Source: Lepturacanthus savala
Taxonomy: Eukaryota > Chordata > Actinopteri > Scombriformes > Trichiuridae
Length of the DNA: 64,000 bases
Assembly (NCBI GenBank): GCA_030544235.1
Contig: CM060462.1
Location: 32,310,589-32,374,588, forward strand
Direction: 5' to 3'
The notes under the pieces were generated by a model. It ran no database searches and was not told where the DNA came from. It was given only the letters and a program-made list of their open reading frames with translations. Made by a program: the position numbers and the translations under genes. Numbering within the stretch: position 1 is the stretch's first letter; each line of letters begins with the position of its first letter. Shown here one piece after another: positions 33,552 through 45,412 of the stretch.

Positions 33552-33949
33552 TTTGCGTGCGTAGCACAGTACCATCAGCTATGATGAATTATCAGCTAAA
33601 GTCCTGCCCTGGATGAGCCCTTAGATGAAAGTGGAGCAGTGCACTCCTGACAGGGACAGCTGGCCGAGGACAACCTTGTTGCAGCTGTTTGGCTTGAAAG
33701 CCAAAGATGGGTCAATGAAAACAAGACTAGGTCAAAACCTAGTATATGCTGGACCCTGTATGAAATGCTGCAGGGCTTCAATTTGTACATCACCTGGTTA
33801 CTGTCAGACATAACAGCATTTTAAGATGCTTGTGTTGTACAGATAATGAAAAAATGTATACAAAAAAAGGATTGACTTAAAACTTATGATGTATTTGTTT
33901 ATGTTTGATAAGATTTTACTTATCCACAACCCAAAAACTGTTTAATTCA

Positions 33950-35005
33950 GTAGCTGCAGTGATACTTAGATTATTCAATTAGTTGCCAACTATTACATTG
34001 ATCACCAACTATTTTGATAATTAATCAATGAGTCACTTATAACCCTCATGTTTTGTTTGTTTCATGTTAATCAATTTTGTGTTCCCAGTCAAATTTGATT
34101 TGACTTTGAATTTCCATTAAGACTCATAAAAACTGTAATAATACATAATTATATTATCGCCTCTTGTTGTGTTTTTTTCATTAACATAAATTCTTGTGAA
34201 CGTTACCAGTTTTGAACTTCTATTCTTTTATATATGCCCTGTATGTCTCATTGATTTGAACTTCTACAACTTAAATGCGAGTTCTGAAAAAAAACTATTT
34301 CTGGATTATTTTGACTATAAGAAATAATCAAATGAAACATAGTCTACTGTTTATCACTGACTATTTTGGGTCAAAGTTACCAAGGAAATGTGTTTTGAAA
34401 CCATTTAAAAAAAAAAAAAATTACACAGTTACAACAAGTAAAACCTGTTGGCTATTCTTGGTCATAAGTGGTCAGAAAGATTTTATTTGTTTACAAAGAA
34501 AATTATCCCAAAACTGCACTTGACAATTTAACAATATTCCAAGATATGTTTTAATACATTAAAGCACAACTAACAAGAACAATAAAATTAAATGTTCATC
34601 CGACTCATCAAATATATAATCTATATACAGTATAATCATATATATTCTTCATCAATGATTCCTCACTTTTGACCAAGGACACCAAGGATGGTGTGAATAA
34701 AACATACAAAAGTGTATGTAGCTTAATACAAATTATTTTGTGTGCTGAAATCCTATTTGTGGACAAAGTCATGTAATCTGATCAAAAACTTTGGAACAGT
34801 CAGATTTGACTGGGAACACAACATGAGGGTTAAGAAGAAAATGTCCAAATTTTCTGGTTCCAGCTTCTCAAATCTCAATATTTTCTGGTTTCATTAGTCT
34901 TCTACGTTAGTAAACCAACAGTCTTTGGGTTGTGGACTCTTAGCCTGGCCAAAAGAAAGTCATTTCATGTTGAATCTTCAGCTTTGGGAAACAGTGATCG
35001 ACATT
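33950..35005. repeat. Foldback MITE copy d, split by a piggyBac-like MITE
   Basis: The left part has 'agttgccaactattacattg', 'caccaactattttgataatt' and 'aatgagtca'. The right part resumes 'aagaagaaaatgtccaaatt', 'ctggttccagcttctcaaat', 'tttgggttgtggactct' and 'acagtgatcgacattttac'. The join matches unbroken copies elsewhere. Confidence 0.78.
34043..34829. mobile_element. piggyBac-like non-autonomous element
   Basis: The left end CCCTCATGTTTTGTTT and the reverse complement of the right end, CCCTCATGTTGTGTTCCCAG, form the terminal repeat. The word GTGTTCCCAGTCAAAT occurs inside both ends. The right flank is TTAA (34830-34833); the left is ATAA (34039-34042), one change from the TTAA duplication expected for piggyBac. 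It is 787 bp and non-coding. Confidence 0.75.
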
Positions 35006-38000
35006 TTACAAAATTTTATGAACCAAGCTTTGTGTCGGAGTGTCAGAGTGCCGGAGCTTTGATGCTTTGGTCGGTAAAGTTGCTTTTAAAATGTTTTTAT
35101 GTGACAAAATGATGTTTTAAAGTGAGTTGAGAATTATTTAGTCCCACTGAGAAGCTGAGTTCTTCCAGAAATGACTGTGGAGGACATAAATGCTCCTGAA
35201 ATGCTCCTGATGACGTAATAGAAAACAGTTCTGCTGAAACATTTTAAAGAGCAGCGGCCAATAGGGAATCTATTCTACAGCAAAAAAACAAGAAGGTCTG
35301 CAGGTTAATCTGGTAGGAAAGTTTAATTTTTAAAAATAAACTCTAAATAAACATGTTACAATAAATAGCTCTGATAGAACCAATGATAATATCCGTCAAT
35401 CCTTATAAGTGGGGGGATATTTAGACTGGGGACTGCAGCTGCACAAATAAAGTTATTATCTATCCATCCTTCTGTTTCCTAAACGGCTTATCCACAGAGT
35501 CACAGGGGGGCTAAATCTTATCCCGGCATGAAAAAACAACAGGTTAACACACACAAAGACAAACACTTATTCCTCGCTTCCACAAGAACTGTTGTACAAA
35601 CAGCAGAGTAATAAACCAATCCCCTGTGGTTGAGAGTGCTAAAATTTAATTGAAATGTTCTTTTTTTTAATGATATAGCCAGTTTACACCTTAAAATTGC
35701 TCCAGATAGAGATTATGTGCAACAGAAAAAGAACCTGAACAGAATAAAAAAGTTTCTGCACTGAAAGTTTCACACATTCACTTCACTGTCTCCATCTGTT
35801 TTCTGTATTCTGTCACTGTATCAAATCCCTTTTTTATATCATTATGCTTCTGTCCTTGACGTAATATATTTCAAATGAAATCCAATCTTAGCAGCTTTAA
35901 GAGCACTGAGGGTTACGATCCAAATGGATTATTTACCAACTCACATCAGATCACCACATCAGATACCAAGTGAGATGACATGAATGAGTGTGAAACCGTA
36001 TAATTTACTGCCAGAAAGAAGCATCATGTCCTAACAGGACTTATAGACAAGGTGTGTTGAAACAAAAAGGTAAAAATGGACATCTGGGTTTAACACTTTT
36101 CCCAACCAGAATAATTTGGAAAAACCTCCATCAGCAATTCACTGATCTTTCAACTCCCTAAAAATATTCAGCTCTATAAATATATACACAGGGAATATAT
36201 CAACAGAAAGAAGAGTGTTTCTAGGTACCTATAAAAATGTCTTTGATTCTTTTATTATTATTTTATATATTTCCTTTTTTTTTTTTTTTTTTACAAATAA
36301 TTCAATGTAGGTCATTTTCAGAGAAAAATACCCTTTTGTCAAAGACAGATATTTTCATCTTCTAAAACATTTTGTTCAAGATTCATTCATTCGTCCTTTT
36401 TTCAAAAACTTGAACTTAGGTCAAACTCACTTCCATACAACAGCTTCAGTTGGTTTTTGTAGAAAAAAGAAATTGAAATAATCTTTTCTTACTACTATTG
36501 GTTCTGGAAAGTGGGGACGGAGATCATGACTGGACTCTGAACAGCTGGACCAGACCTCGCTATATAAATCCAGTTCACGTCGTTATTGTCTCCACTGACT
36601 CAGACTCAGACCATCAGTGGTGCTGTGGCTTGTTCAGCTGTGATTGGTGGCCATGTTTCTTCATAATTCTCTCCGGGCATTATGCCATGTTAGCATGTAG
36701 TATTAGCCAAGCTAAATAAAAAAAATGCTTTATCTACAGTAAGTCCTGTCTTCACCAAACTGTGTCACATGATCCGTCACAGCGCCTCCTACAGTATATT
36801 AGAAAACAAGAGTGTTTATTAACCCATTCTCTCCACAGTAAGTTGATTGAATCCATGATGTTGAACCAGTTCGGTCTCAAAATGTGACAACATGCTCGTG
36901 CATTTTCATTCCCTCCAAGCCTCTCCAAGGTAACTTTGGAAATATCATCATCAAGGAGAACTGGCTTAAATATTTGAGTCTCTTTTTTCTCTTTACCTTT
37001 AGACATAGTGAAGAACAGTGTGTCCACTATAAATAAAGTACTAGAAGAACAGCATCAAATATTGCAACGGTGCTGGTGTATTTTTTAAGACTCTGCTTCA
37101 TGGGGCCAAGTGATGATGAGGAATCTGAGCCTGGAGGATCCCGGTGGCCTTGAAAAGGCTGCTGACATATTTTTCTGAAGTAGGATGAAAGACAATACTT
37201 CCCACATTTGCAATATAAACTAAAAACAAAAAAACACACTGTATAACTAAACGTATTTGAAAGGCAGACAGTGACTCATCAACAATGCGTTATTTAACAG
37301 CAGATTAAATATTAACCTGCAGCTGAGAACAGTCAGACTCAAAACCCCCCAAGGAGGGCGGATAGTAAGACAATAACAGATTGACGAAGAGAGAGGAAAG
37401 AGAGCGAGAGAAGCGATAACGAAGGAGGCAGTGAGAAAATGAGGAAGTCAGGGAGAGGCATTAAAAGGACAAATGGTAAAAGATAAAAAAGAGAAGAAAG
37501 AGAGAAAAAATAACAATGCAAAGACAGACACGGAGACAAGTAGATATTTGCTTTCCTTGACTGGCTTTCACCTAATGGCCTGATCCTCTGTCTGTAGAGT
37601 CAAATTGATCATTTATCGTTAGCGTTCATTAGCTAAAACCACAAATTCGTCATGTTCTCAAAAACTAGTCGAATATGCGGCAGGACACAGCAAACTGAAG
37701 GGAAAGTGTATAACGAAGGGTTTATGGAATATGTCACGCCAAAACACAACTACAGGAGTCCATTTAGAGTCTTTCTTTATACATTTACATACAGACGTTG
37801 TACAAACACACAAACAGCATCAGCCTCCCCTCCAGATTTATTTCTAGGTGCAACACTCACTCACTCACACACACAAAGCATCAGGCCCTTTGAGCTCTCT
37901 GTGTTGTCATCCCGACACCTCTGTGGGCTTCAGAGAGAGCGAAGTGGGGGGAAACAACACAACAGAGTCTTTTGAAGTCTCCTCTCGCTCATGTTTTGTC

Positions 38001-38788
38001 AGAAGAACTTGACAAGAGTGGAGGAGGAACGCTGATGAACAGGAGGAGATGGTTCCTAATTAGCTGCATGAAGAAGAGGAGAGGAGGACAATGCCGAGGC
38101 TTCCCTGTATGACTCCCAGAAGTGACTGATAGAGAGTGTTTGTGCGTGGTCACCACACTCACAAATATATAATAGTCCTTAGACATACACAATACAACCC
38201 CACTAACAAAAAACATCCTGGTTTGTCTGAGGTCTACTGGCTCGTGCTGATATCCACAGTGTTATATTGCTGTGTTGTTGTCCGGCAGCATAATTGTATT
38301 GTTGTACTTTATGTTTCAGTTATTTTCTCTGCAGCCTTGATTTAAAAGAAGCAAGTCACAGCAGACCTGAAGTTTTCTATCTGTTCCAGATATGTGGAGC
38401 ATAAAACCTGTTTTATATTACCTCACACCAGGGTACTCTGTGGAGGAAGCAAAGGCAGTAAAATGAAGCTTGGACCCTGCAGCAGGCAAACAAAAAAATA
38501 AATATATATGTATATGTATTTATTTATATCGGAAATCAAGCCTACAGCCTGTAGCACAAGTTTCATTTTGCAGCAGTGCAAGAAAAGGGAAATATTGGAA
38601 AACAAGTTTTGGAAGTTGTACAAGTCCAGCAAAGGTGTCAACATAAAGATCATAGATCTGTTGGATGTAATACTGCAAAAAAAGAATTATAACCTTTAAT
38701 TGGAAAATGGCTTCAAAGAAAAAATAATCAAAATTTCATTTATATTACTTCTTAATTCTAAATTTAAAAAACATCACTATACCGATCC

Positions 38789-38853
<65 letters not shown>
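38789..38853. repeat. (TA)n(TG)n compound microsatellite
   Basis: A short AT run is followed by about 26 GT units. Confidence 0.95.
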
Positions 38854-38856
<3 letters not shown>

Positions 38857-38865
38857 AAGGAAAAT

Positions 38866-38953
38866 ATTCAATCAAACAACTAATTGATTAAATGTTACAA
38901 TAATCAATAGTTTAATCAACTATCAAGAATAATCATTAATTTCAGTTCTACTT
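38866..38953. repeat. Foldback MITE copy e, fragment
   Basis: Only one terminal part is present: 'caatcaaacaactaattgat', 'tcaatagtttaatcaactat' and 'ttcagttctact'. Confidence 0.6.
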
Positions 38954-39886
38954 GTTATTTATTTGAAGCTTCATATGTTTACCGGTACATTTGTTTTCTT
39001 TTGTGATGAAACTTTTTTTCAGTGTGAAATGATAAGGACACCCAGCATCATTGCATTCATAATGCAGTACTTCACTGCAGTACTAATAAAGAGCATATTA
39101 GGAGTAGGAAAAGGATGTAGAATTACTGTGATAGCAGTTACCATTGTTGAAATATATGCAGCACATCTCACTGATTACAAGGACACCATGTAAGATACAG
39201 TATAAACAAGGACGACCTGCTTTTCCCATATACTGTACATAGAGAAGCTGTGGGATTAGCTGTTCTGTCAAACTGAGTATTCTGTCTCATCATAACATCT
39301 GCAGTGCTATGTGAGTCATCGTGGAAGGAGAAAAAAGGAGATGTGTCACAATGAAAAAAAAGACTCCATAATATGCACACACGCATACACACACACAACA
39401 AAAATGACTGAGTAAATCCCCAGACGATGGTGCAATACCTCACAACTTTTCACCAACAGCACCATTAAACACAAGGAGCTACAGTAAAAACAGAGGGGGC
39501 GGAGGGAAGAGGAAGAATGGAGAGCTGTCGAATGAGTAAACGAGTGACAACGAAAGTTAAAGAAAAGAAGAAAGAAAACAGATGCGGCACAATAAAGGAA
39601 AGACAATGACAAAGACGGGAGAGTGAGAGTAGAGAGCGAGCGGTGCTGTCACTGAGTGAAATGCCACCCAGCCTGTCACATATCTCTACAATATTAATTA
39701 CACTGTGCTATGCTTCTGAATAATGGAACAGCCCTATTTAACCAGACTGAATAATTTAGCGTCTGCTTGGCCTAGTGTATATAACAGGATCGATAAGCAG
39801 TGAGCACAGGTAATGAAATTCCAAAGGGAACCTCAAGGAGGGAAGTTGGGTTCACCTGCACTGAGAGTTCAAGCCTTTTTAGAGCA

Positions 39887-39888
<2 letters not shown>

Positions 39889-39970
<82 letters not shown>

Positions 39971-39998
39971 TATGAGTGTGTGTGTGTTTGTGTGTGTG
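39889..39998. repeat. (TG)n microsatellite, about 39 units plus variants
   Basis: A pure TG run to 39967 is followed by GAGTATGAG and further TG-rich variants. Confidence 0.97.
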
Positions 39999-40335
39999 CC
40001 TAAAGTGACTTTTCATCCAATTTTGAGTCGCTATCTTTAACCAGAATGTAGTCGTTGGCCATCTGGAAAAGACATCTGCAGGTAAATCTATTCCTGGTAA
40101 ACACCTCCTGAACATCTGGATCTTAAACTATTAGAAACGTAAGATGAGCTAATTTTAACAGCAGCTTATCTCGATACAACATCCAGATGTTCACAGCAAG
40201 CCAAACAGCATCAGAGAAACACTGATCTTTTACATGAAACTGCCTTATTCTGTGTTTATTACTGGTTTTAGTCCAGTTTGGTTATTGATCTACAATTAGG
40301 GGTTGGCAGGATTCACAAATATTAATTGAGACATA

Positions 40336-41540
40336 CACTCACCAGCCACTTTATTAGGTACACCTGTCCAACTTCTCATTAACACTTAATTTATAATCAG
40401 CCAATCACATGGCTGCAACTCAGTGCATTTAGGCATGTAGACATGGTCAAGACAATCTCCTGCAGTTCAAACCGAGCATCAGTATGGGGAAGAAAGGTGA
40501 TTTGAGTGACTTTGAACGTGGCATGGTTGTTGGTGCCAGAAGGGCTGGTCTGAGTATTTCAGAAACTGCTGATCTACTGGGATTTTCACGCACAACCATC
40601 TCTAGGGTTTACAGAGAATGGTCCAAAAAAGAAAAAATATCCAGTGAGCGGCAGTTCTGTGGGCGGAAATGCCTTGTTGATACCAGAGGTCAGAGGAGAA
40701 TGGCCAGACTGGTTGGAGCTGATAGAAAGGCAACAGTGACTCAAATAACCACCCGTTACAACCAAGGTAGGCAGAAGAGCATCTCTGAACGCACAGTACG
40801 TCTAACTTTGAGGCAGATGGGCTACAGCAGCAGAAGACCACGCCGGGTGCCACTCCTTTCAGCTAAGAACAGGAAACTGAGGCTACAATTTGCACAAGCT
40901 CATCAAAATTGGACAATAGAAGATTGGAAAAACGTTGCCTGGTCTGATGAGTCTCGATTTCTGCTGCGAAATTCGGATGGTAGGGTCAGAATTTGCATGG
41001 AATTTGCAACATGAAAGCATGGATCCATCCTGTATCAATGGTTCAGGCTGGTGGTGGTGGTGTAATGGTGTGGGGAATATTTTCTTGGCACTCTTTGGGC
41101 CCCTTGGTACCAATTGAGCATCGTTGCAACGCCACAGCCTACCTGAGTATTGTTGCTGACCATGTCCATCCCTTTATGACCACAATGTACCCAACTTCTG
41201 ATGGCTACTTTCAGCAGGATAATGCGCCATGTCAAAAAGCTGGAATAATCTCAGACTGGTTTCTTGAGTTCACTGTACTCAAATGGCCTCCACAGTCAAA
41301 AGTCAATCCAATAGAGCATCTTTGGGATGTGGTGGAACGGGAGATTCGCATCATGGATGTGCAGCCGACAAATCTGCGCCAACTGTGTGATGCCATCATG
41401 TCAATATGGACCAAACTCTCTGAGGAATGCTTCCAGCACCTTGTTAAATCTATGCCACAAAGAATTGAGGCAGTTCTGAAGGCAAAAGGGGGTCCAACCC
41501 GTTACTAGCATGGTGTATCTAATAAAGTGGCCTGTGTGTG
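40336..41540 (+). mobile_element. Tc1-like DD34E transposon B, near-complete
   Basis: The left end CACTCACCAGCCACTTTATT and the inverted right end CACACACAGGCCACTTTATT match at 17 of 20 positions, flanked by TA at 40334-40335 and 41541-41542. It is 1205 bp. The same family also appears as the solo end at 17136-17192 and the truncated copy at 61732-61976. Confidence 0.95.
40484..41508 (+). pseudogene. Tc1-like transposase, two nearby frameshifts
   Basis: From MGKKGDLSDFERGMVVGARR the frame is open for 176 codons. It contains an N-terminal paired-like helix-turn-helix (LSISETADLLGFSRTTISRV), the second HTH region (SERTVRLTLRQMGYSSRRPR) and the first catalytic Asp in WSDESRFLLR. Two indels at about 40990 and 41030, the first apparently a duplication of 'atttgca', break the frame before MVQAGGGGVMVWGIFSW. 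The rest is open to a TAG at 41506-41508, with the second Asp in YFQQDNAPC and Glu in NPIEHLWDVVE. One codon of the usual SPDLNP motif is lost (SKVNP). The family is abundant in fish. Only a few events separate this copy from an open frame, so it inserted more recently than copy A. Confidence 0.93.
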
Positions 41541-41810
41541 TATATCATAAGTTCCCTGCTATTAATTGCAATTTCTTTTTTTAAAATTTGAATTATATAA
41601 ATATTTAGTGTAAATCTCAACTTAAACAAGTTGAAAATGACCCTGTCAAAGTTCAAATTCCCTTCCTCATGTTTGTTAATCCACCAATGAGTTTCTGGTT
41701 CCTGTCAGTGACGTAGCAGCAACAGAGTTTTACCAAATAAAAGGGTTAGGGTTACCAGGGGACCGTCAAATGACTAAAGTTAATAGAAGTAGACAAAAAA
41801 TTGAGCGAAT
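41541..41810. other. Short spacer with possible hAT left end
   Basis: CAGTGACGTAGCAGC at 41706 resembles the CAGTGGCGTAGCCAGG terminus of fish ZMYM1-type hAT elements, about 100 bp before the ORF below. No matching right end or target duplication was found. Confidence 0.35.
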
Positions 41811-42119
41811 ATGTTGAGTCAAAGGAAACACGAGAACGGGGCAAAAAAGAGAAAATTGCAAGCATTAAAAAAGGAGAGAGTGACAGAATTAATTCAGAAA
41901 ACACCAAAACTAACCAATATATGGAGTAGTCAGCCTGCTACGGCTACCTCCAGCAAAGAAGTAACTGTCAGCGATAAACGGGCCACTGACCAAGCAATCA
42001 TAGGTAGCCACTCTGCTAGCAATACAATATCTGAGGAAACAAGTGCTGGAGAAGAACCCGCGGGTAATGTAGCGGAGGAGACGGTTGATTCTGAGACAGG
42101 GGCAGTTTTAAAGTGTTAA
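41811..42119 (+). pseudogene. N-terminal exon of a hAT (ZMYM1/TTF-finger type) element gene
   Basis: The 102-residue open frame begins MLSQRKHENGAKKRKLQALK, a basic SGAQKRK-like segment typical of the start of TTF-finger hAT transposases and ZMYM1-like proteins. It continues ELIQKTPKLTNIWSS and an acidic Ser/Thr/Glu tail ending TGAVLKC. The TTF finger and catalytic core that should follow are not seen downstream to 42900, so it is a 5' fragment or an internally deleted copy. There is no stop inside the frame. Assignment rests on the short KRKL and KTPKLT pattern. Confidence 0.5.
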
Positions 42120-43910
42120 TCCTTCTTGTTACGCTGACTAACAATCACCAATATGTCCATGTAATACACCAAAATGTCAACAAGAAACTCAGCTACAAGT
42201 TTATATGAACCATTATTAGCTTAACAAAACATAATTGCAACACTAAGCAATAATATGAGCACATAGCGAAAACATGAATCGGTATCTTTCTGTATTTTCA
42301 TGATCATATTTCTCCAACACTGTATTCTCCGACAGTAAACAGGGTGTTGTTAGAAAGCTCATGCTCCGATCTACACAGAAGTACCACGCTTGTCTCTCTT
42401 TCCATGAACCACGAAAAAACATTTTTTTTTACTGATATAACGATAAATTATGTCTTATCTCTGCTATTTGTCAATAAAACTTGTGTTAGAGCTCATAAAA
42501 ATGCTGCAATCTGCTGCTTCTAAACCTTCTTCATCATTTTGTAGTTATTTTTATTCAATCCTCGCTGTTTCTGAAGTCAGAGACCAGATGATACGTGATA
42601 CGTCATATTAGATGACATGACTCGATTCTATTGGCTCTGACGCTTCCATAGAGGTGTCAATTACCCAAATAGGATCCAATATGATCTCAGATATCACTCT
42701 GTCTGTTCCTCCTCACGTCCAGCTTTACGCACACAGCCCAGCTCAACGCATGTGCCCATAAATAGATAATTATTATTATATAGTATTATTATATATAATG
42801 TATCATGGTACTTGTATATAATTACTTAACAAATTATATGGTATATATGTCATTATTATTGTAATTTTTGAGAATGTGCCAAGTGTGCCAAAATCAGATC
42901 CGCCTGGACACAACTGTACTAAAACATCTCTAAAATCAGTCTGGTTCATCTTATGAGGCTGAACATTTGTGCAATTACTTATAACACTTTATTTTACTGA
43001 TCCATGGATGAATTGGGCTACTAACCCATTATTTTTAGGTGATTTTCAACCCAAATAGATGATTTTTTTAAATTGATTCTGGGACTTCTACAACTATCCC
43101 ACAGGTGTTAGCTTTATTTTAAACCCAAGATCATTCAAAAAACCCCTGTAGTTGTGGAGATATACTGCATTAAGTCTGGGCATGTAATTTTCGAGAGGTA
43201 GACTGATAAATAGGCCTAGAGTAGAAGAGGTTAAGTAACTTTCAAAATCAGTTAATTTCAATGTTGTTTGGGCTTAGCATGCTGTACTTAATAGCATAAA
43301 TAAATAGATGCATTTATTACCTTTTCTGGGATGATTTGCCTAAGTCACCATATCACCAATTTCTCACTTTTTTCCCTTCATTTTCAAGTAGGCTAGGCCT
43401 ATAGGTAGGCTATATTCAGATACCCTATATCTTATTTTCCATCATTATTCTGTCAGCTTTGTCAACACTATATACTGCAATGAGCCATGTTAATAAAGCT
43501 ATAATTGAATTGAAATTAATTGAATTGAAATCAAATTGCCAGTTAGCTTGAAAGGGTAGTGTGTCATAGTATGGTAGGTTACTGTGTGCGCTGATGTGTC
43601 AGTGGGTTTGTGTGAGGTCATGCTTCAGGACACGATATGAAGGGCCACATCCTGGTAATAAGCCCCAGGCCTCAGAATGTGTTAATCCAGCCTTGATTAG
43701 TGTGTGAGTGAATGTATCTATCTTTTCCGAAATACGCTGGGATTGGCTTCAGCACTTCCCGAGTGAGGAATAAGTGGGTATAGAAAATCACACTGATTTT
43801 ACACTGAAACTGATTTTAAAATAACAGGTGGATATGATATGTCCCCAATTGGAAAAAAAAAAAAAAAAAGTGGGGTTTCGGAGTAGAACCATGAGCTGAA
43901 CAGGTTGGAG
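42120..43910. other. Non-coding; LINE-like and SINE-like tails
   Basis: An attgaa-type repeat follows 'ttaataaagctataattgaa' near 43500, as at the 3' end of fish LINEs. 43720-43785 resembles the SINE tail ('gggattggcttcagcac', 'gggtatagaaaatcacac'). An A-run of about 17 lies at 43853-43869. Confidence 0.45.
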
Positions 43911-43911
43911 C

Positions 43912-44313
43912 TTGAAGATGAAGCTGCCAAACATGGAGCAGAGTTGTCATGGAGCATCCCCCCTGCAGACCCCACACACACACACACACAAGACCAGAGC
44001 AGCAGCGGCAGCTGTCAGAATGGCGAATTGTGCCTCCAGCAACCTTGGTGGAGATCGAGTTTTCACATGTGGGGAATTCCAGACATTTCTCTTCATGGCA
44101 GCCAACCTGGCAAAGGAGAGACCAGCTGGTGCCAGAATTCAAAGTGTGGAGTCAGCCCCAGTTCTCTCTTACCGGGATGAGACAGTCCAAGGGGGAACCC
44201 ACGAGATTTCAGATTTGAAGGCTTTTCATACTGCAGCCTCCACAGTATTCAGGGAGAGGTTAGAACATTCTGGAAGAAGTCAGCCCACTTGGCTGCTGCT
44301 GATCTGTTTGTGA
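43912..44313 (+). other. Unrecognised open frame of 133 codons
   Basis: Starting at ATG 43912, the frame is open to 44313. It crosses a short (CA)n (PHTHTHKTRAAAAA), then reads ANCASSNLGGDRVFTCGEFQ, TFLFMAANLAKERPAGARIQ and FHTAASTVFRERLEHSG. The other two plus-strand frames are also open for roughly 43949-44180, so openness itself is weak evidence. There is no signal peptide, no known domain, and no clear splice sites. It could be a fragment of an unrecognised retroelement protein or chance. Confidence 0.25.
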
Positions 44314-44616
44314 GGAACAGGTGTCATACCGACGAGTGACAGGGAGAAAGGAAGATGTGGTGTGTCTCATAGTTGTTTCAGAGACTTTCTAAAAACATTT
44401 TATGCTTTTATCACATAATTATCAACAAAACAGCAGGAAAGAAGGAAAAATCAATTCATACAAAAATGATTCTTACATTGTACAATATGCAGGGTTTTCT
44501 CTATTTTATTATCATTATGTATTATTTTGTAGATTTTTTTCAGTCTATTTTAATTTGTCTGTTTGTAGTATATAATACAGATAAAAAGGAAAAGGGCAGA
44601 GAAAACATTAAGAAGG

Positions 44617-45404
44617 CAGAGCTGGGCGATATGGCTTAAAAACAAAATCTCCGATTTTTTTTTCCAAAAAATCTGATTTCCGATTTTAATCGATTTTTCT
44701 CTGCCCTAATCAAAAGCAAATAATAGATGATGAATAAATGGCTCAAAACAAATTTTAAGTTTATTTTTTTCCCTCGGTTGCTGCCATGCTTGTGAATCTA
44801 TAGTGTTTGGGTGCGCCCCGCTAACTAAACGTGTAGAACAGATATTCCCAAAGTGGGGTGCACGAGCGGCCAGTTGGGGGTGCGCATGCAAAAAAACGTG
44901 ATGGCGGTCTGGAGTGTTTTTAATAAAGTTTTTTCAAAGTGGGATTTTCCAACACAATAGAGTCTAACTAAACGTTTTACTTGTCATATTTAATGGATAT
45001 ACAACTTCTCTTTGTTTAGGCATGACGGTTTAACACTTTATTATTTTTTTTTGGTGTGTAATTCCTACATCAGGCGACACACGCAGTCAGTCCAGTCACT
45101 GGAGTCGCGCTCACATTTCCACAGATTTGCGGAGTTGTTTAAATTGTAAAGTACAGCTGATATATCGTCAACCAGGTTGGGATATAGATGGGGGTGCGTG
45201 GTTAAAAAAGTTTGGGAACCGCTGGTGTAGAGCATTGCAGCGGGTTAGTTCTGCTTTTGACGCTCGCGTGTAAACAAATAATAATAGTTAAAAAACTGAA
45301 ACAAATATAATAATAGTTAAAAAAAACTATTTTAATTAAAAAATACATTGTCCAGAACTGTACATTCGAATTAATTGATTTAATCGATACATCGCGCAGG
45401 CCTA
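44617..45404. mobile_element. hAT-type element ('gctgggcgatat' family), host of a second hAT
   Basis: The left end CAGAGCTGGGCGATATGG and the reverse complement of the right end, TAGGCCTGCGCGATGTATCG, form the terminal repeats. A perfect 8-bp target duplication TAAGAAGG flanks it (44609-44616 and 45405-45412). Excluding the nested element it is about 0.4 kb and non-coding. Confidence 0.85.
44839..45224. mobile_element. hAT-type MITE nested inside the 44617 element
   Basis: The left end CAGATATTCCCAAAGTGGGG and the reverse complement of the right end, CAGCGGTTCCCAAACTTTTT, are inverted copies. Flanking 8-mers GTGTAGAA (44831-44838) and GTGTAGAG (45225-45232) differ by one base. It is 386 bp and non-coding. 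Confidence 0.88.
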
Positions 45405-45412
45405 TAAGAAGG

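Larger units (their letters stand above)
35006..40335. other. Non-coding with SINE tail, microsatellites and a MITE fragment
   Basis: Recognised pieces are a SINE-tail-like segment at 35446-35545 ('cggcttatccacagagtcac'), (TA)(TG) at 38789-38853, a MITE fragment at 38866-38953 and (TG)n at 39889-39998. Purine-rich stretches lie at 37360-37530 and 39480-39650. Minus-strand open frames at 36752-37239 (for example DDDISKVTLERLGGNENAR) match nothing recognised. Confidence 0.5.

Noticed and set aside
36752..37239. Adjacent minus-strand ORFs (DDDISKVTLERLGGNENAR region)
   Set aside because: Unbroken for 91 and 70 codons but in different frames, with no recognisable domain, splice sites or repeat relation; kept only as an unexplained note.
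42901..42916. Right end of a hAT starting at 41706
   Set aside because: The reverse complement CAGTTGTGTCCAGG only loosely matches the left end, and the 8-bp flanks (GTTCCTGT and TACTAAAA) do not match.
43912..44313. Endogenous retrovirus or exogenous virus segment
   Set aside because: No LTRs, primer-binding site, protease, integrase or envelope-like sequence is visible here or elsewhere in the window.
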